From positions 372,001-436,000 of the forward strand of contig NZ_BAAAZF010000001.1 of assembly GCF_039536765.1 (NCBI RefSeq): a stretch of 64,000 bases of DNA, read 5' to 3'. The notes beneath the pieces were generated by a model that worked only from the letters and a program-made list of their open reading frames with translations, searched no databases and had not been told where the DNA came from. The number at the start of each line of letters is the position of its first letter. Position 1 is the first letter of the stretch. Made by a program: the position numbers and the translations under genes. Origin of the DNA: Parerythrobacter jejuensis. Lineage in GTDB: Bacteria; Pseudomonadota; Alphaproteobacteria; Sphingomonadales; Sphingomonadaceae. Of the stretch, positions 44,939 to 56,016 are shown one piece after another.

Positions 44939-45541
44939 TTAGGCTTGATCCAGCCGAGTGCGTTCTTCTGCGGTAACACGTCTGGCTTCGGTGATAGGTT
45001 TCCTGGTTTCCATATCGAACAGGGGAGAAAGCTTCCAATCACCGCTCCAGGTGTCGCGAAATATTCGACGCATAACCCGGCTTAACATCCTGAAGTTCGA
45101 GACCGGTTTGGCGGATTGCAAAGGCGGCATAGCCTCTTGCGCCGAGACGTCACCTCTCGATGGGCCGAGTACGGAGTCGCGGCGCTCGGCATCGCAACAC
45201 TCGGTGATCACGCTCAGGAAGGGAGGTTTTGCCTTGTTGATGGTATTGAAAAAGGGCGTGTTGCAGCATGCGGCGTACCAACGTGTCGTAGGTTTTTGCG
45301 TCAGACGCACCGTCGCCAACTTGTCGATGCCAGTATTCAGCTCCAGCTTAGCCACCCGGGTCTGATAGACAGCGGTGCCGCCATGGGCGTCCAGAACGTC
45401 ATCCTGGCGCCCCAGCAAGTGGATGAAATCCCGGCAATCGCTGCAATAGCACACATAGCGGTCACCCTTGTCGGGGCCGACATCGTGCAAGGTTCCGGTC
45501 ACTTCCCCGCACTTGCATGAAATCGCCAGGCTATCGCTCAT
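44939..45541 (-). CDS. GFA/CENP-V-like zinc protein (DUF6151)
   Basis: The product (200 aa) has a zinc-binding pattern of the glutathione-dependent formaldehyde-activating fold: Cys9 and Cys11 (SCKCGEV), Cys31, Cys33 and Cys36 (CYCSDC) and a later pair in AACCNTPFF. It corresponds to the DUF6151 branch, which has no known activity. It lies just upstream of the alpha-hydroxy acid dehydrogenase gene and 45 bases downstream of ilvC, so read-through from the ilv operon is possible. Confidence 0.78.
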   Translation of the reverse strand: MSDSLAISCKCGEVTGTLHDVGPDKGDRYVCYCSDCRDFIHLLGRQDDVLDAHGGTAVYQTRVAKLELNTGIDKLATVRLTQKPTTRWYAACCNTPFFNTINKAKPPFLSVITECCDAERRDSVLGPSRGDVSAQEAMPPLQSAKPVSNFRMLSRVMRRIFRDTWSGDWKLSPLFDMETRKPITEARRVTAEERTRLDQA

Positions 45542-45586
45542 GCCAACAGCCTAGCTGATCTCACGCAACGGGGACAAGGTGCGGGC

Positions 45587-47138
<1,552 letters not shown>

Positions 47139-47150
47139 TGCGGGCGTCCC

Positions 47151-48905
47151 TTACACCAAAGCCTTCGCTTCGTCGTCCATCGTGCCTTCGACCTGGTCCC
47201 CATACAGCAGCATGTCGGTATGCGCCGCGCCGCTGGGGATCATCGGGAAACAGTTGGCTTCTTTGGACACCTGGCAATCGACGATGACCGGCCCATCGGC
47301 ATCCAGCATAGCCTGGATCCCTGCATCCAGCCCGGCTTCGTCTTCAATCCGGATGCCGGTCCAGCCGTAGCTTTCGGCCAGCTTCACAAAATCGGGCAGA
47401 CTGTCGGAATAGCTGTTCGAATAGCGGCTTTCATAGGTCAGTTCCTGCCACTGGCGGACCATCCCCATATATTCATTGTTGAGGATGAATATCTTGACCG
47501 GCAGGCGATACTGGCTCGCCGTACCCAGTTCCTGGATGTTCATCTGGATCGAGGCTTCTCCAGCAATATCGATCACGAGGCTCTCGGGATTGCCCAATTG
47601 CGCACCGATGGCGGCCGGCAGGCCATAGCCCATCGTGCCCAGACCGCCGCTGGTGAGCCATTTGTTCGGGCCGAAGAAATGGAAATACTGCGCAGCCCAC
47701 ATCTGGTGCTGGCCCACCTCGGTGGTGATGATGGGGTCATGGGCCTTGGTCAGCGCAAACAGTCGCTCGACTGCCTTTTGCGGCATGATCGCTTCGCCGC
47801 GATCGGGATAGGCCAGACATTCCCGCGCGCGCCACCCGGCGATCCGGGCTTTCCATTCGCCCATGTCATGGGGCTTGCGCGCGCCCCACGCGGCAACAAG
47901 CTGTTCCAGCACCGTGGCGCAATCGCCGACAATACCGAGGTCGACCGGAACGATCTTGTTGATGCTGGCCCGATCGATATCGATGTGGATTTTCTTGGCA
48001 TTTGGCGCAAAGGCATCGAGTCGACCGGTCACGCGATCATCGAACCGCGCACCGATGGCCACGATCAAATCCGCCTTGTTCATCGCCATATTGGCCTCGA
48101 ATGTGCCATGCATGCCCAGCATGCCCAGCCAATCAGGATGATCGGCGGGAAACGCACCAAGGCCCATCAAGGTCGATGTCAGCGGTGCACTGGTAAGCTC
48201 TTGCAGCGTGCGCAGATGCGCGCTGGCCTCCGGGCCGGAATTGATCACACCACCGCCGGTGTAGAAGACGGGCCGCTCTGCATTGGCGAGCATTGCGATG
48301 GCCTCGGCGATTTCCTCTGCCGGTGCGACCATGCGCGGCTGATAGCGTGACGAGGCGAGAGGTGCGCGATCGCCCGCACCATTCGATGCCATCGCGATCT
48401 GTACGTCTTTGGGGATATCGACCAGGACGGGGCCGGGCCTGCCAGTCGTGGCAATGCGGAATGCTTCGGTAAGGATGGGGCCGAGTTCTTCGGGGTCCTT
48501 CACCAGGTAATTGTGCTTGGTACAATGGCGGGTAATGCCAACGGTGTCAGCTTCCTGGAAGGCGTCGGTTCCGATCAGCGGGGTCGGGACCTGGCCGGTA
48601 ATCACCACCAACGGGATCGAATCCATGTAAGCGTCGGCAATGCCGGTAACCGCGTTGGTTGCGCCCGGGCCGCTTGTCACGAGGACAACACCGGGCTTGC
48701 CGGTGCTGCGGGCATATCCTTCTGCCGCATGGGCTGCGCCAGCTTCATGGCGGACGAGGATATGACGGATACGCTCATTGTCGAACAACTCGTCATAGAT
48801 CGGCAAGACAGCGCCGCCGGGATAACCGAAGACGAACTCCACGCCCTCGCGCACCAGACAGTCGACGAGGATCGCCGCTCCGCTGCGTTCGGTAGGGGTG
48901 GTCAT
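47151..48905 (-). CDS. ilvB: Acetolactate synthase large subunit
   Basis: The product (584 aa) is the thiamine diphosphate and FAD enzyme that starts branched-chain amino acid synthesis. The catalytic glutamate lies in [16 protein letters not shown], and the thiamine motif begins [15 protein letters not shown] and ends [10 protein letters not shown]. In most thiamine enzymes this motif begins GDG, as in many IlvB proteins with GDASF; here it reads GEAS, with Glu replacing the first Asp. ATG at 48905 is chosen because GGGAG lies upstream; the frame is open to 49007. A terminator-like hairpin lies just before the ribosome binding site. Confidence 0.96.
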   Translation of the reverse strand: MTTPTERSGAAILVDCLVREGVEFVFGYPGGAVLPIYDELFDNERIRHILVRHEAGAAHAAEGYARSTGKPGVVLVTSGPGATNAVTGIADAYMDSIPLVVITGQVPTPLIGTDAFQEADTVGITRHCTKHNYLVKDPEELGPILTEAFRIATTGRPGPVLVDIPKDVQIAMASNGAGDRAPLASSRYQPRMVAPAEEIAEAIAMLANAERPVFYTGGGVINSGPEASAHLRTLQELTSAPLTSTLMGLGAFPADHPDWLGMLGMHGTFEANMAMNKADLIVAIGARFDDRVTGRLDAFAPNAKKIHIDIDRASINKIVPVDLGIVGDCATVLEQLVAAWGARKPHDMGEWKARIAGWRARECLAYPDRGEAIMPQKAVERLFALTKAHDPIITTEVGQHQMWAAQYFHFFGPNKWLTSGGLGTMGYGLPAAIGAQLGNPESLVIDIAGEASIQMNIQELGTASQYRLPVKIFILNNEYMGMVRQWQELTYESRYSNSYSDSLPDFVKLAESYGWTGIRIEDEAGLDAGIQAMLDADGPVIVDCQVSKEANCFPMIPSGAAHTDMLLYGDQVEGTMDDEAKALV

Positions 48906-48920
48906 TGTTGTTCTCCCGTC

Positions 48921-48959
48921 AAAAGCAGGGCCCGGCGCTCTGATGAGAACGTCGGGCCC
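48921..48959 (-). promoter_or_regulatory. Terminator-like hairpin in the ilvB leader (possible attenuator)
   Basis: On the minus strand GGGCCCGaCGTTCT and AGAGCGcCGGGCCC form a stem of about 13 pairs around CATC, followed by TGCTTTT. It lies between the miaA stop and the ilvB ribosome binding site. A weak promoter (TTGACA at 49007-49002, TAACCA after 17 bases) would start transcription upstream of it. It may be the miaA terminator, an ilvB attenuator or both; no convincing leader peptide was found. Confidence 0.5.
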
Positions 48960-49010
48960 AAGGGGTTTGTCCAAGGGCTGGTTACGAGTCTCAATATGTC
49001 TTGTCAAACG

Positions 49011-49970
49011 CTAAGATTGAAATAATCGTGCCCAAACATCATCCGAATTGTAATTCATATCATCCACCCGCCGCCATTCCTCGGGCGGCTGACGGCGGAA
49101 CCAAGTATATTGCCGCTTGGCATAGTTGCGTGTCGACTGCTGGCCAGATGCGATCATTTGGTCACGGTCAATCTTGCCTTTCAACCACGCCGTGATCTCG
49201 GGCACCCCTATCGCGCGCATAACAGGCAGGTCTGGCGACAGGTCACGCGCCAATAGCGCTTCAACCTCGGCAATCGCGCCCTGTTTCAGCATTTGCTCGA
49301 AGCGCATGTCACAACGTGCATAAAGGCGCTGGCGTTCAGGCAGCAGGAGGAGAGGATGCAGGGAAACTTCGTCTCCAATGCCGCCAGCCTTGCTATTTTG
49401 CCACTGGCCCATTGTTACGCCAGTCGATCGCACCACCTCGAGGGCACGAGCAATGCGCTGGCTATCGCCAGCATCGAGTTTGGCATGCCGGTCGGGATCT
49501 TCGGTCGCGAGAGCGGCGTACGCCTCTTCGCGTGGTAGCGCCCGTACTGTCTCACGAATGGCCGGATCAATCGGGGGGATGTCTGCAATTCCTTCCAGCA
49601 AGGTCTTGATATACATGCCCGTTCCTCCGACCAGGATCGGTATCTCGCCCGCCGTATGGGCCCGTGCAATTTCCCGTTTCGCGTGCGCCGACCAGTCCGC
49701 AGCGGAGCAGGGCGTGGCTCCATCCCACGTGCCGAACAGGCAGTGAGGAATGCCTTGCATCTCGGTCTCAGTCGGGCGGGCGCTCAAGACCGATAGTTCA
49801 GCGTAAACTTGCGCGCTATCCGCATTGATGACGACGGCCGACTTGCCGGCTTTGCCAAGGGCAAGCGCCAGCTTTACTGCCACATCGCTCTTGCCGCTCG
49901 CGGTTGGCCCTGCAATGAGCGCCAACGGTGGCCGCGTGCCCAGATCTGTTGGAGAATCCCACATGCTCAT
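49011..49970 (-). CDS. miaA: tRNA dimethylallyltransferase
   Basis: The product (319 aa) attaches a dimethylallyl group to adenosine 37 of tRNAs that read codons starting with U. The P-loop GPTASGKS lies near the start, followed by [20 protein letters not shown] and the substrate loop [27 protein letters not shown] near the C-terminus matches the family. ATG at 49970 or 49964 are the candidate starts; either overlaps the serB start on the other strand. The isoprenoid donor comes from the pathway of ispA, also in this window. Confidence 0.95.
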   Translation of the reverse strand: MSMWDSPTDLGTRPPLALIAGPTASGKSDVAVKLALALGKAGKSAVVINADSAQVYAELSVLSARPTETEMQGIPHCLFGTWDGATPCSAADWSAHAKREIARAHTAGEIPILVGGTGMYIKTLLEGIADIPPIDPAIRETVRALPREEAYAALATEDPDRHAKLDAGDSQRIARALEVVRSTGVTMGQWQNSKAGGIGDEVSLHPLLLLPERQRLYARCDMRFEQMLKQGAIAEVEALLARDLSPDLPVMRAIGVPEITAWLKGKIDRDQMIASGQQSTRNYAKRQYTWFRRQPPEEWRRVDDMNYNSDDVWARLFQS

Positions 49971-50853
49971 CGCCCGCGTGATAGCAGACCCTGAGGGGTT
50001 GCAAACACGCATAGATGCCTTGCTGGCCGTGTTGGCGGAGACCGGCATGGTGCCCACCGCATCGCATGCGCTGGAGAGCAATACCGCAGTGTGGGAATTG
50101 CGCTTCGCCAAGGGTGACGCTGGTAAACTGCGCGAGCTGATCGATCAGCATCTCGGGCCGAGCGATGGCATGGTGACGGAGCGCGAGATCGCGCTGCCCA
50201 AACTGTTCATTTCCGACATGGATTCCACCATGATAGGTCAGGAATGTATCGACGAGCTGGCGGATTTCGCCGGACTGAAGGAGCGGATTTCAGACATCAC
50301 CGAAAGAGCCATGCAGGGTGAGCTCGATTTCGAGGCAGCACTGCGCGAACGGGTCGGCTTGCTCGCAGGGCTTGAGGAAGGAGCAATCCAGCGTTGCCTC
50401 GATGAGCGCATCCGCCCCAATCCTGGCGCGCGCACCCTGGTTCAAACATTGAAGGCGCATGGCAGCGACACGGTGCTGGTCACCGGCGGGTTCCACCATT
50501 TCGCAGACCCGGTCGCCGAACAGATCGGATTTGTTGACGCGGTCGGCAACCGGCTCGAAGTCAATGATGGTGTGCTGACAGGAGGCCTTGCTGGCCCGGT
50601 CGTTGATAGCAGCGTCAAGAAAGCTGTCTTGAACGAGCGCATGGCGGGCCATGAAGCAGATGCTGCCAGTGTGGCGGCAGGAGACGGGGCGAACGATATT
50701 CCCATGCTCGAGTCAGCCACATTGGGAGTGGCCTATTTTGCCAAGCCCAAAGCACGCGCAGCGGCAAACTGCTGGATTGATCGCGGCGACCTGACATCTG
50801 TGCTAGCGTTGTTGGGCATTCCGGAAGGTGAATGGGTGAGGGATCGTCAGTGA
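49963..50853 (+). CDS. serB: Phosphoserine phosphatase
   Basis: The product (296 aa) makes serine from phosphoserine. It belongs to the HAD family: [10 protein letters not shown] holds the nucleophile and general acid Asp, [10 protein letters not shown] the second motif, and [10 protein letters not shown] the metal-binding motif. The first 75 residues form an ACT-like domain as in other SerB proteins. ATG at 49963 follows GGAG by eight bases. The start codon overlaps that of miaA on the opposite strand, so each gene must have its promoter inside the other. Confidence 0.95.
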   Translation: MLIARVIADPEGLQTRIDALLAVLAETGMVPTASHALESNTAVWELRFAKGDAGKLRELIDQHLGPSDGMVTEREIALPKLFISDMDSTMIGQECIDELADFAGLKERISDITERAMQGELDFEAALRERVGLLAGLEEGAIQRCLDERIRPNPGARTLVQTLKAHGSDTVLVTGGFHHFADPVAEQIGFVDAVGNRLEVNDGVLTGGLAGPVVDSSVKKAVLNERMAGHEADAASVAAGDGANDIPMLESATLGVAYFAKPKARAAANCWIDRGDLTSVLALLGIPEGEWVRDRQ

Positions 50854-50870
50854 TGGCGTGTTCATCCTAT

Positions 50871-50890
50871 GTTGACATAGGTGTCAGTAG
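50871..50890 (+). promoter_or_regulatory. Palindromic operator-like element A before a COQ4-like gene
   Basis: GTTGACATAGGTGTCAGTAG contains TGACA-N4-TGTCA and a built-in TTGACA. Eighteen of 20 bases are the same as in element B at 52531-52550, which precedes the paralogous gene. A repressor site of the TetR type overlapping the -35 element is the simplest reading. Confidence 0.6.
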
Positions 50891-50928
50891 TAACAGGGCT
50901 AACGTCCCTCTAACGATGTCGCCGAACC

Positions 50929-51771
50929 ATGAACCAAGAAAGCTCCCGCACTGCGCAAATGCACCCGATTGAAGCGGGGCGCGACGGCACCATTTTCCGG
51001 CATCCGGATCGACCTGTTCCCAAACGCAATCTTGGCGCAGCGCTCAGGCACTTTCAGGAATTGCTGAAAGACAAGGAAGACACCACCCATGTCTTCAAGA
51101 TCTTCGAAGCGCTTCCGTCCAGAAACTTCCTGCCCGATGCCAAGCGTTTCTCGCTGAGCGCGCAAGGTGAAAGTGTCCGCTCGACAGAGCCCTATTTGCC
51201 ACCGATCCTGGATGATCATGACGCGCTGCGGGACATGCCTGCCGGGAGCGTGGCGCAGGCCTATTGCGATTTCATGGAAAGCGAAGGTCTCACCGCTGCC
51301 GGCCTCGTAGAAGAGGCTGACAGGACTTGGCCCGATCGCCCGAAATATGGCGACCTTGTAGAATGGTATGCCCACCGTCGGCGCGACACCCATGATCTGT
51401 TGCACGTACTGACCGGGTACGGCCGTGACGCACTGGGCGAACAATGCGTTTTGGCCTTTACCCACGGCCAGAATGGTGGGTTTGCGCACCTCTTCATCGC
51501 CTATCTTGGCGCGATCAATGTGAAGAAAGGGATCAAGAGCAGCGCCCCGGTATTGCGTGCCGTGCGTCAGGCACACCGCGCAGGTCAGGGTGCCCCGCGG
51601 ATTTGCGAAATGCCGGTGCGTCACTTGCTCAAGATGCCGCTTAGCGAGGCGCGTGAACTTCTTCGCGTGGGTGAGCCGACACACTATGAGCGATGCCATC
51701 AAATCTGGCGTGCCCGCGGTGTTGACCCTTACGATCTTCTCGGAAACGCTGGCGAAGTTGCGTCTGCCTAG
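50929..51771 (+). CDS. COQ4-like protein, paralogue A
   Basis: The product (280 aa) belongs to the Coq4 family, which in mitochondria organises ubiquinone synthesis and has recently been tied to ring decarboxylation and hydroxylation. The zinc motif HDxxHx11E is exact: His155, Asp156, His159 and Glu171 in THDLLH and the following Glu. A hydrophobic lipid-binding surface is expected in the flanking helices. It shares about half its core residues with the gene at 52586, including GLTAAGLVEE and LTGYGRD. ATG at 50959 is an alternative start. Element A lies 38 bases upstream. Confidence 0.87.
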   Translation: MNQESSRTAQMHPIEAGRDGTIFRHPDRPVPKRNLGAALRHFQELLKDKEDTTHVFKIFEALPSRNFLPDAKRFSLSAQGESVRSTEPYLPPILDDHDALRDMPAGSVAQAYCDFMESEGLTAAGLVEEADRTWPDRPKYGDLVEWYAHRRRDTHDLLHVLTGYGRDALGEQCVLAFTHGQNGGFAHLFIAYLGAINVKKGIKSSAPVLRAVRQAHRAGQGAPRICEMPVRHLLKMPLSEARELLRVGEPTHYERCHQIWRARGVDPYDLLGNAGEVASA

Positions 51772-51795
51772 AACCTGCTGGCTTAGCCCCGCAAT

Positions 51796-52482
51796 CTAGA
51801 TCCAGCTGGCGATCTGCTCGATCGGTTTTTTACGAATGGCATGGGTGGGCACGGTCGCCCCTTCGGCCGGTTGGCCTACCACCACGATCATCAAGGGTTT
51901 TTCATGCTCGGGCCGGCCGCATAACTCGCGCAGGAAGCCCATCGGCGAGGGCGTGTGGGTCAAGGTTGCCAGGCCTGCCTCGTGCAGGGTGGCGATCATC
52001 ATGCCGCAGGCGATGCCGACGCTTTCGTTGACATAGTAGTTTTGCGTCTTGCCGTCCTCCTCGATCCCGCCCTTGCGCTGGGCAAAGACCACGATCAGCC
52101 ACGGTGCTGTTTCGAGGAAAGGCTTGTCCTGGTCTGTCCCGATGGGCGCGAGTGCATCCAGCCATTCTTCGCTCGCCTTCGGTTTGCCACCGTCGGCGCC
52201 ATAGAACCGGCGTTCTTCTTCCTCGGCTGCTTCGCGAACTGCCCGCTTGTTCTCTGGCGAGCCGATAACGGTGAAATGCCAGGGTTGGTGGTTCGCACCA
52301 TTGGGGGCGCTTCCGGCGGCCAATATGGCCTGCTCAATCACTTCACGCGGAACGGCCGCATCGGAGAAATAGCGACAGGTGCGGCGCTGCGAGAGCTTTT
52401 CGCGCATCGCAGTCGCGCGTTGAACACGTTCAGCGTCATCCATCGGGGGAAGCGAGTACGGTACGGAATCGTGATGTTTCAT
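51796..52482 (-). CDS. Nitroreductase family protein
   Basis: The product (228 aa) is an FMN-dependent oxidoreductase: QRRTCRYFSDAAVPREVIEQAILAAGSAPNGANHQPW forms the flavin-binding N-terminus, with the conserved SR-like basic pair as RR, and GIACGMMIATLHEAGLATLTHTP the second. The type is nearest to the BluB/iodotyrosine deiodinase-like branch, but the substrate is unknown. It is convergent with COQ4-like gene A and divergent from gene B; operator-like element B lies in the 103-base divergent region and could control both directions. Confidence 0.88.
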   Translation of the reverse strand: MKHHDSVPYSLPPMDDAERVQRATAMREKLSQRRTCRYFSDAAVPREVIEQAILAAGSAPNGANHQPWHFTVIGSPENKRAVREAAEEEERRFYGADGGKPKASEEWLDALAPIGTDQDKPFLETAPWLIVVFAQRKGGIEEDGKTQNYYVNESVGIACGMMIATLHEAGLATLTHTPSPMGFLRELCGRPEHEKPLMIVVVGQPAEGATVPTHAIRKKPIEQIASWI

Positions 52483-52530
52483 GGCGCGCCCTATCGGCGG
52501 TCTTGGCGCGAATGGAAAGCCCGCAGCGTT

Positions 52531-52550
52531 GTTGACATGCGTGTCAGTAG
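52531..52550 (+). promoter_or_regulatory. Palindromic operator-like element B in the nitroreductase/COQ4 divergent region
   Basis: GTTGACATGCGTGTCAGTAG contains TGACA-N4-TGTCA, matching element A at 18 of 20 positions. TTGACA at 52532 is followed after 18 bases by AAATTA, a fair promoter for the plus-strand gene. The symmetric core would let one dimeric repressor cover both divergent promoters. Confidence 0.6.
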
Positions 52551-52585
52551 GGCGCAAATTACGCGCGGATAGAGGAACAGCGTCC

Positions 52586-53380
52586 ATGGCATTGATTGAT
52601 CGTCCCGTCGTGCACCCCGATCGCAAGGTGGTAGGATTTCGGCCCGTGAAGGCCTTGCGCCATTTCGGCAAGCTGGTGGCCGACAAAGAAGACACCGAGC
52701 AGGTATTCCACATCATCGACGCGCTCAAGGGCAAGAAGAGCCTGCGCCAGATGGAGGGTTTCGTAGCTACGTCCGAGGCGCAGACCTTGCTCGAACGGAA
52801 CGAAGAATTGCCCGCGATTCTGGATGATCATGCCCGATGGACTGAGTGCGCGCCCAATTCGCTGGCCCGCAATTATGTGCGCTTTATGGAGCGCGAAGGC
52901 CTGACGGCTGCCGGGCTGGTCGAAGAAAGCCGGAAGTTCAAACCCGAGAGCGAGCTCTTTCACGACCTCTATGAATGGTATGTCGAACGGCTGCGAGATA
53001 CGCATGATCTGTTCCACGTTTTGACCGGATACGGGCGGGACCCGCTGGGGGAAGTGTCCCTACTGGGGTTCAGTTACGAACAGAACCATTCACCGGGCGT
53101 GCTGTTCATCGCCTATATGGGCACGCGGCAGGTGAGGAAAGAAAGCGGGACCAATGCCCCCGTTTTCGAAGCTTTGCGCGAGGGCCGCAAACTCGGGCGC
53201 GAGGCCAAGAAACTGGCCCATCAGGATCTGATGGCATTGATGCCGCGCGACATTGACGAAGTGCGTGCCGAACTGAACCTTGGCGAGCCACGGATCTACA
53301 AGGAATGCCTGCGCCAGCTGGAGGCCGAAAACTACGAAGGTCTTGTGGTCGAAGGCGTAGGCGAAAAAGCCGCCGCCTGA
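52586..53380 (+). CDS. COQ4-like protein, paralogue B
   Basis: The product (264 aa) has the same Coq4 fold and an exact HDxxHx11E motif (His140, Asp141, His144, Glu156) with THDLFHVLTGYGRD around it. Clear differences from paralogue A, for example LLGFSYEQNHSPGVLFIAYMGTRQV in place of LAFTHGQNGGFAHLFIAYLGAINV, indicate an old duplication. ATG at 52586 is chosen for the AGAGGAA site nine bases upstream; the frame is open to 52481. Operator-like element B lies 35 bases upstream. Its stop abuts that of the convergent DUF3052 gene. Confidence 0.88.
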   Translation: MALIDRPVVHPDRKVVGFRPVKALRHFGKLVADKEDTEQVFHIIDALKGKKSLRQMEGFVATSEAQTLLERNEELPAILDDHARWTECAPNSLARNYVRFMEREGLTAAGLVEESRKFKPESELFHDLYEWYVERLRDTHDLFHVLTGYGRDPLGEVSLLGFSYEQNHSPGVLFIAYMGTRQVRKESGTNAPVFEALREGRKLGREAKKLAHQDLMALMPRDIDEVRAELNLGEPRIYKECLRQLEAENYEGLVVEGVGEKAAA

Positions 53381-53788
53381 TCAGCGATCTTCCTTGGGGA
53401 TCACGAATTTCAGGCCAGACCATATCTCGTCTACCGCGCATTTCTTGGTGTCGATGAACCCGCTGGCGATCCCGATACTCTGGACCTCGGCCTGGTCGAG
53501 CGCCGTTTCTTGGCCTGAACCCTTCTTGGGCCAGCTCACCCAGACTTGTCCGTCCTTCGCGATGTGCTGACGCAAGCTGGCAAGCTTATTCGCCAGATCA
53601 TCGGCACCCGTGACGAAGATATGCGCGGCATCGATGCCTTCATCGGGCGTGCCTACAAAGATCAGCTCAAGCGCATATTCGTCGATCTCGTCCGCGATAT
53701 TCTCCGGCATGGCATCGAACCAGACCCGCTGCTCATCACGCAGTGACAGCTTCTTGGCGAGCGGCGTATCGGAATAGCCAGCCGTCAA
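53381..53788 (-). CDS. DUF3052 family protein
   Basis: The product (135 aa) begins with the family pattern AGYSDTPLAKKLSL and contains AHIFVTGADDLANKLASLRQHIAKDGQVWVSWPKKGSG and VDEIWSGLKFV, all typical of DUF3052 proteins. These are small cytoplasmic proteins without known function; distant resemblance to methyltransferase folds has been suggested for some. It starts three bases after the purL stop on the same strand and so is probably cotranscribed with purL. Confidence 0.85.
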   Translation of the reverse strand: MTAGYSDTPLAKKLSLRDEQRVWFDAMPENIADEIDEYALELIFVGTPDEGIDAAHIFVTGADDLANKLASLRQHIAKDGQVWVSWPKKGSGQETALDQAEVQSIGIASGFIDTKKCAVDEIWSGLKFVIPKEDR

Positions 53789-53791
53789 GCG

Positions 53792-56005
53792 CTAGGCCTC
53801 CATCCAGTCACGTAAGAAGCTTGCATGGGCTTCGCGCAGGTCATCGAGAGAAACTGCGAAGCCTTCACCAGAGAGGGCGCCTCCGCCTACCGTTCCGATG
53901 GCGGCAACAAATACGCCAGCGTCTTTGCAGGCATCGAGAACAGCCTTGGCGTTGTCGGTCGTGACGATATAGCGCCCCTGATCTTCGCCAAAGTAGATCG
54001 CAGCGGGGTTGGGGACATCCGGGAGTGTCAATTGCGCGCCCAGACCCGAAGCGAGGCTCATTTCGGTGATGGCGACCAGAGCGCCCCCGTCCGAGCAGTC
54101 ATGTACGCTGGAGACATCGCGCCGTTTGACCAGTCCCTGGACAAGTTCTCCATGCCGGCGCTCGACCTCGAGATCGACTGGCGGTGGTGCCCCTGCTTCC
54201 TCGCCAGACTTCATCTTGTGCCACAGGCTTTGCCCAATATGACCTGAAGTGAAGCCGATCAGGAAGATTTGATCACCGTCTTTCGCTGCGCCGGGTGTGG
54301 CCATCGCCGTGTAGTCGTCAATAATCCCGACCCCGCCAATGGCAGGCGTCGGCAGAATGGCCGATCCGCCGCCGGTCGCCTTACTTTCGTTATAGAGACT
54401 GACATTGCCGCTCACGATCGGGAAATCCAGCGCGATGCAGGCTTCGCCCATGCCTTCAAGGCAACCGATGAACTGGGTCATGATTTCGGGCCGCTGCGGG
54501 TTACCGAAATTGAGGCAATTGGTGACAGCCAAGGGGCGGGCACCAACAGCACATAGATTGCGATAGGCCTCTGCGACGGCTTGCTTGCCGCCTTCATACG
54601 GGTCAGCATAGCAATAGCGCGGGGTGCAGTCGGTGCTGAGCGCAAGTGCCTTCTGCGTGCCATGCACACGCACGACGCCTGCATCTCCGCCGGTCTGGAG
54701 CGTATCAGCACCGACCTGGCTATCATATTGCTGCGCGATCCACGCGCGACTGGCCAGGGCAGGGCTCGCCATCAGGGTGAGCAGGTCTGCACCGATATCG
54801 CTGCTCTCCGGGACATCCCCGAGCGGCTTGACCTTGGCCCAGGCCTTGTACTGTTCCTTCGAGATCGTCGGGCGATCATAGAGCGGCGCACTGTCTGCCA
54901 GCGGGCCAAGCGGAATATCACACACTACTTCGCCACCGAATTCCAAGACCATGCGCTGGGTATCGGTGACCTCGCCAATGACCGCGAAATCAAGCTCCCA
55001 CTTTTCGAAGATTTCGGCCGCCATGGCCTCCTTGCCGGGCTGGAGCACCATGAGCATCCGCTCCTGGCTTTCGCTCAGCATCATCTCGTAAGGCGTCATC
55101 CCGTCTTCGCGGCACGGCACCATGTCCATGTCGAGCCGGATGCCGGTCTTGCCATTGGTCGCCATCTCGACGCTGGACGAAGTCAGGCCCGCTGCGCCCA
55201 TATCCTGAATGGCCACGATGGCATCGGTTGCCATCAATTCCAGACACGCTTCGATCAGCAGCTTTTCGGTGAAGGGATCACCCACTTGCACGGTGGGGCG
55301 CTTGGCATCGCTGTCCTCCTCGAAATCGGTCGAGGCCATGGTCGCGCCGTGAATTCCGTCACGCCCGGTCTTGGAGCCAACATAGACAATCGGATTGCCG
55401 ATGCCGGTTGCCGCAGAATAGAAGATCTTGTCCTGATCGGCGACGCCGACCGTCATCGCGTTGACGAGGATATTTCCGTCATAGGCAGGGTGAAAATTGG
55501 TCTCGCCGCACACAGTCGGCACGCCAACGCAATTGCCATAGCCGCCAATGCCGGCGACCACGCCCTGGACCAGATGCTTCATCTTGGGGTGTTCCGGCCG
55601 TCCGAAACGCAAGGCATTGGCATTTGCTACCGGGCGGGCACCCATGGTGAAGACATCGCGCAAAATCCCGCCAACGCCCGTGGCAGCGCCCTGATAGGGC
55701 TCGATGTAAGACGGGTGGTTGTGGCTCTCCATCTTGAAGATCGCTGCCTGACCATCGCCAATGTCGATCACACCGGCATTCTCACCGGGACCGCAGATTA
55801 CCCAAGGTGCTTCGGTTGGAAGCTTTTTCAGATGCAGGCGGGAACTCTTGTAGGAACAATGCTCGCTCCACATGACCGAAAAGATACCGAGCTCGACCAG
55901 GTTTGGCTCCCGGCCCAGCGCCTCGAGCAGGGTGCTATATTCTTCGGGCGACAAGCCGTGTGTTTCGACGACTTCTGGTGTGATCGGGCTGGGATTCTCT
56001 GACAT
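53792..56005 (-). CDS. purL: Phosphoribosylformylglycinamidine synthase, large subunit
   Basis: The product (737 aa) carries out the ATP-dependent amidation step of purine synthesis with the separate subunits PurQ and PurS, neither of which is in this window. The length is that of the small (three-component) Pur[16 protein letters not shown], the nucleotide-binding region [26 protein letters not shown] and the Gly-rich [11 protein letters not shown] near the C-terminus are conserved. It begins 10 bases after the membrane protein gene on the same strand and is followed by the DUF3052 gene. Confidence 0.97.
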   Translation of the reverse strand: MSENPSPITPEVVETHGLSPEEYSTLLEALGREPNLVELGIFSVMWSEHCSYKSSRLHLKKLPTEAPWVICGPGENAGVIDIGDGQAAIFKMESHNHPSYIEPYQGAATGVGGILRDVFTMGARPVANANALRFGRPEHPKMKHLVQGVVAGIGGYGNCVGVPTVCGETNFHPAYDGNILVNAMTVGVADQDKIFYSAATGIGNPIVYVGSKTGRDGIHGATMASTDFEEDSDAKRPTVQVGDPFTEKLLIEACLELMATDAIVAIQDMGAAGLTSSSVEMATNGKTGIRLDMDMVPCREDGMTPYEMMLSESQERMLMVLQPGKEAMAAEIFEKWELDFAVIGEVTDTQRMVLEFGGEVVCDIPLGPLADSAPLYDRPTISKEQYKAWAKVKPLGDVPESSDIGADLLTLMASPALASRAWIAQQYDSQVGADTLQTGGDAGVVRVHGTQKALALSTDCTPRYCYADPYEGGKQAVAEAYRNLCAVGARPLAVTNCLNFGNPQRPEIMTQFIGCLEGMGEACIALDFPIVSGNVSLYNESKATGGGSAILPTPAIGGVGIIDDYTAMATPGAAKDGDQIFLIGFTSGHIGQSLWHKMKSGEEAGAPPPVDLEVERRHGELVQGLVKRRDVSSVHDCSDGGALVAITEMSLASGLGAQLTLPDVPNPAAIYFGEDQGRYIVTTDNAKAVLDACKDAGVFVAAIGTVGGGALSGEGFAVSLDDLREAHASFLRDWMEA

Positions 56006-56016
56006 GGCCAGCGCCT

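Noticed and set aside
54581-56002. 473-codon open frame antisense to purL
   Set aside because: It is fully covered by the certain purL gene and reads as His/Arg-rich shadow sequence.
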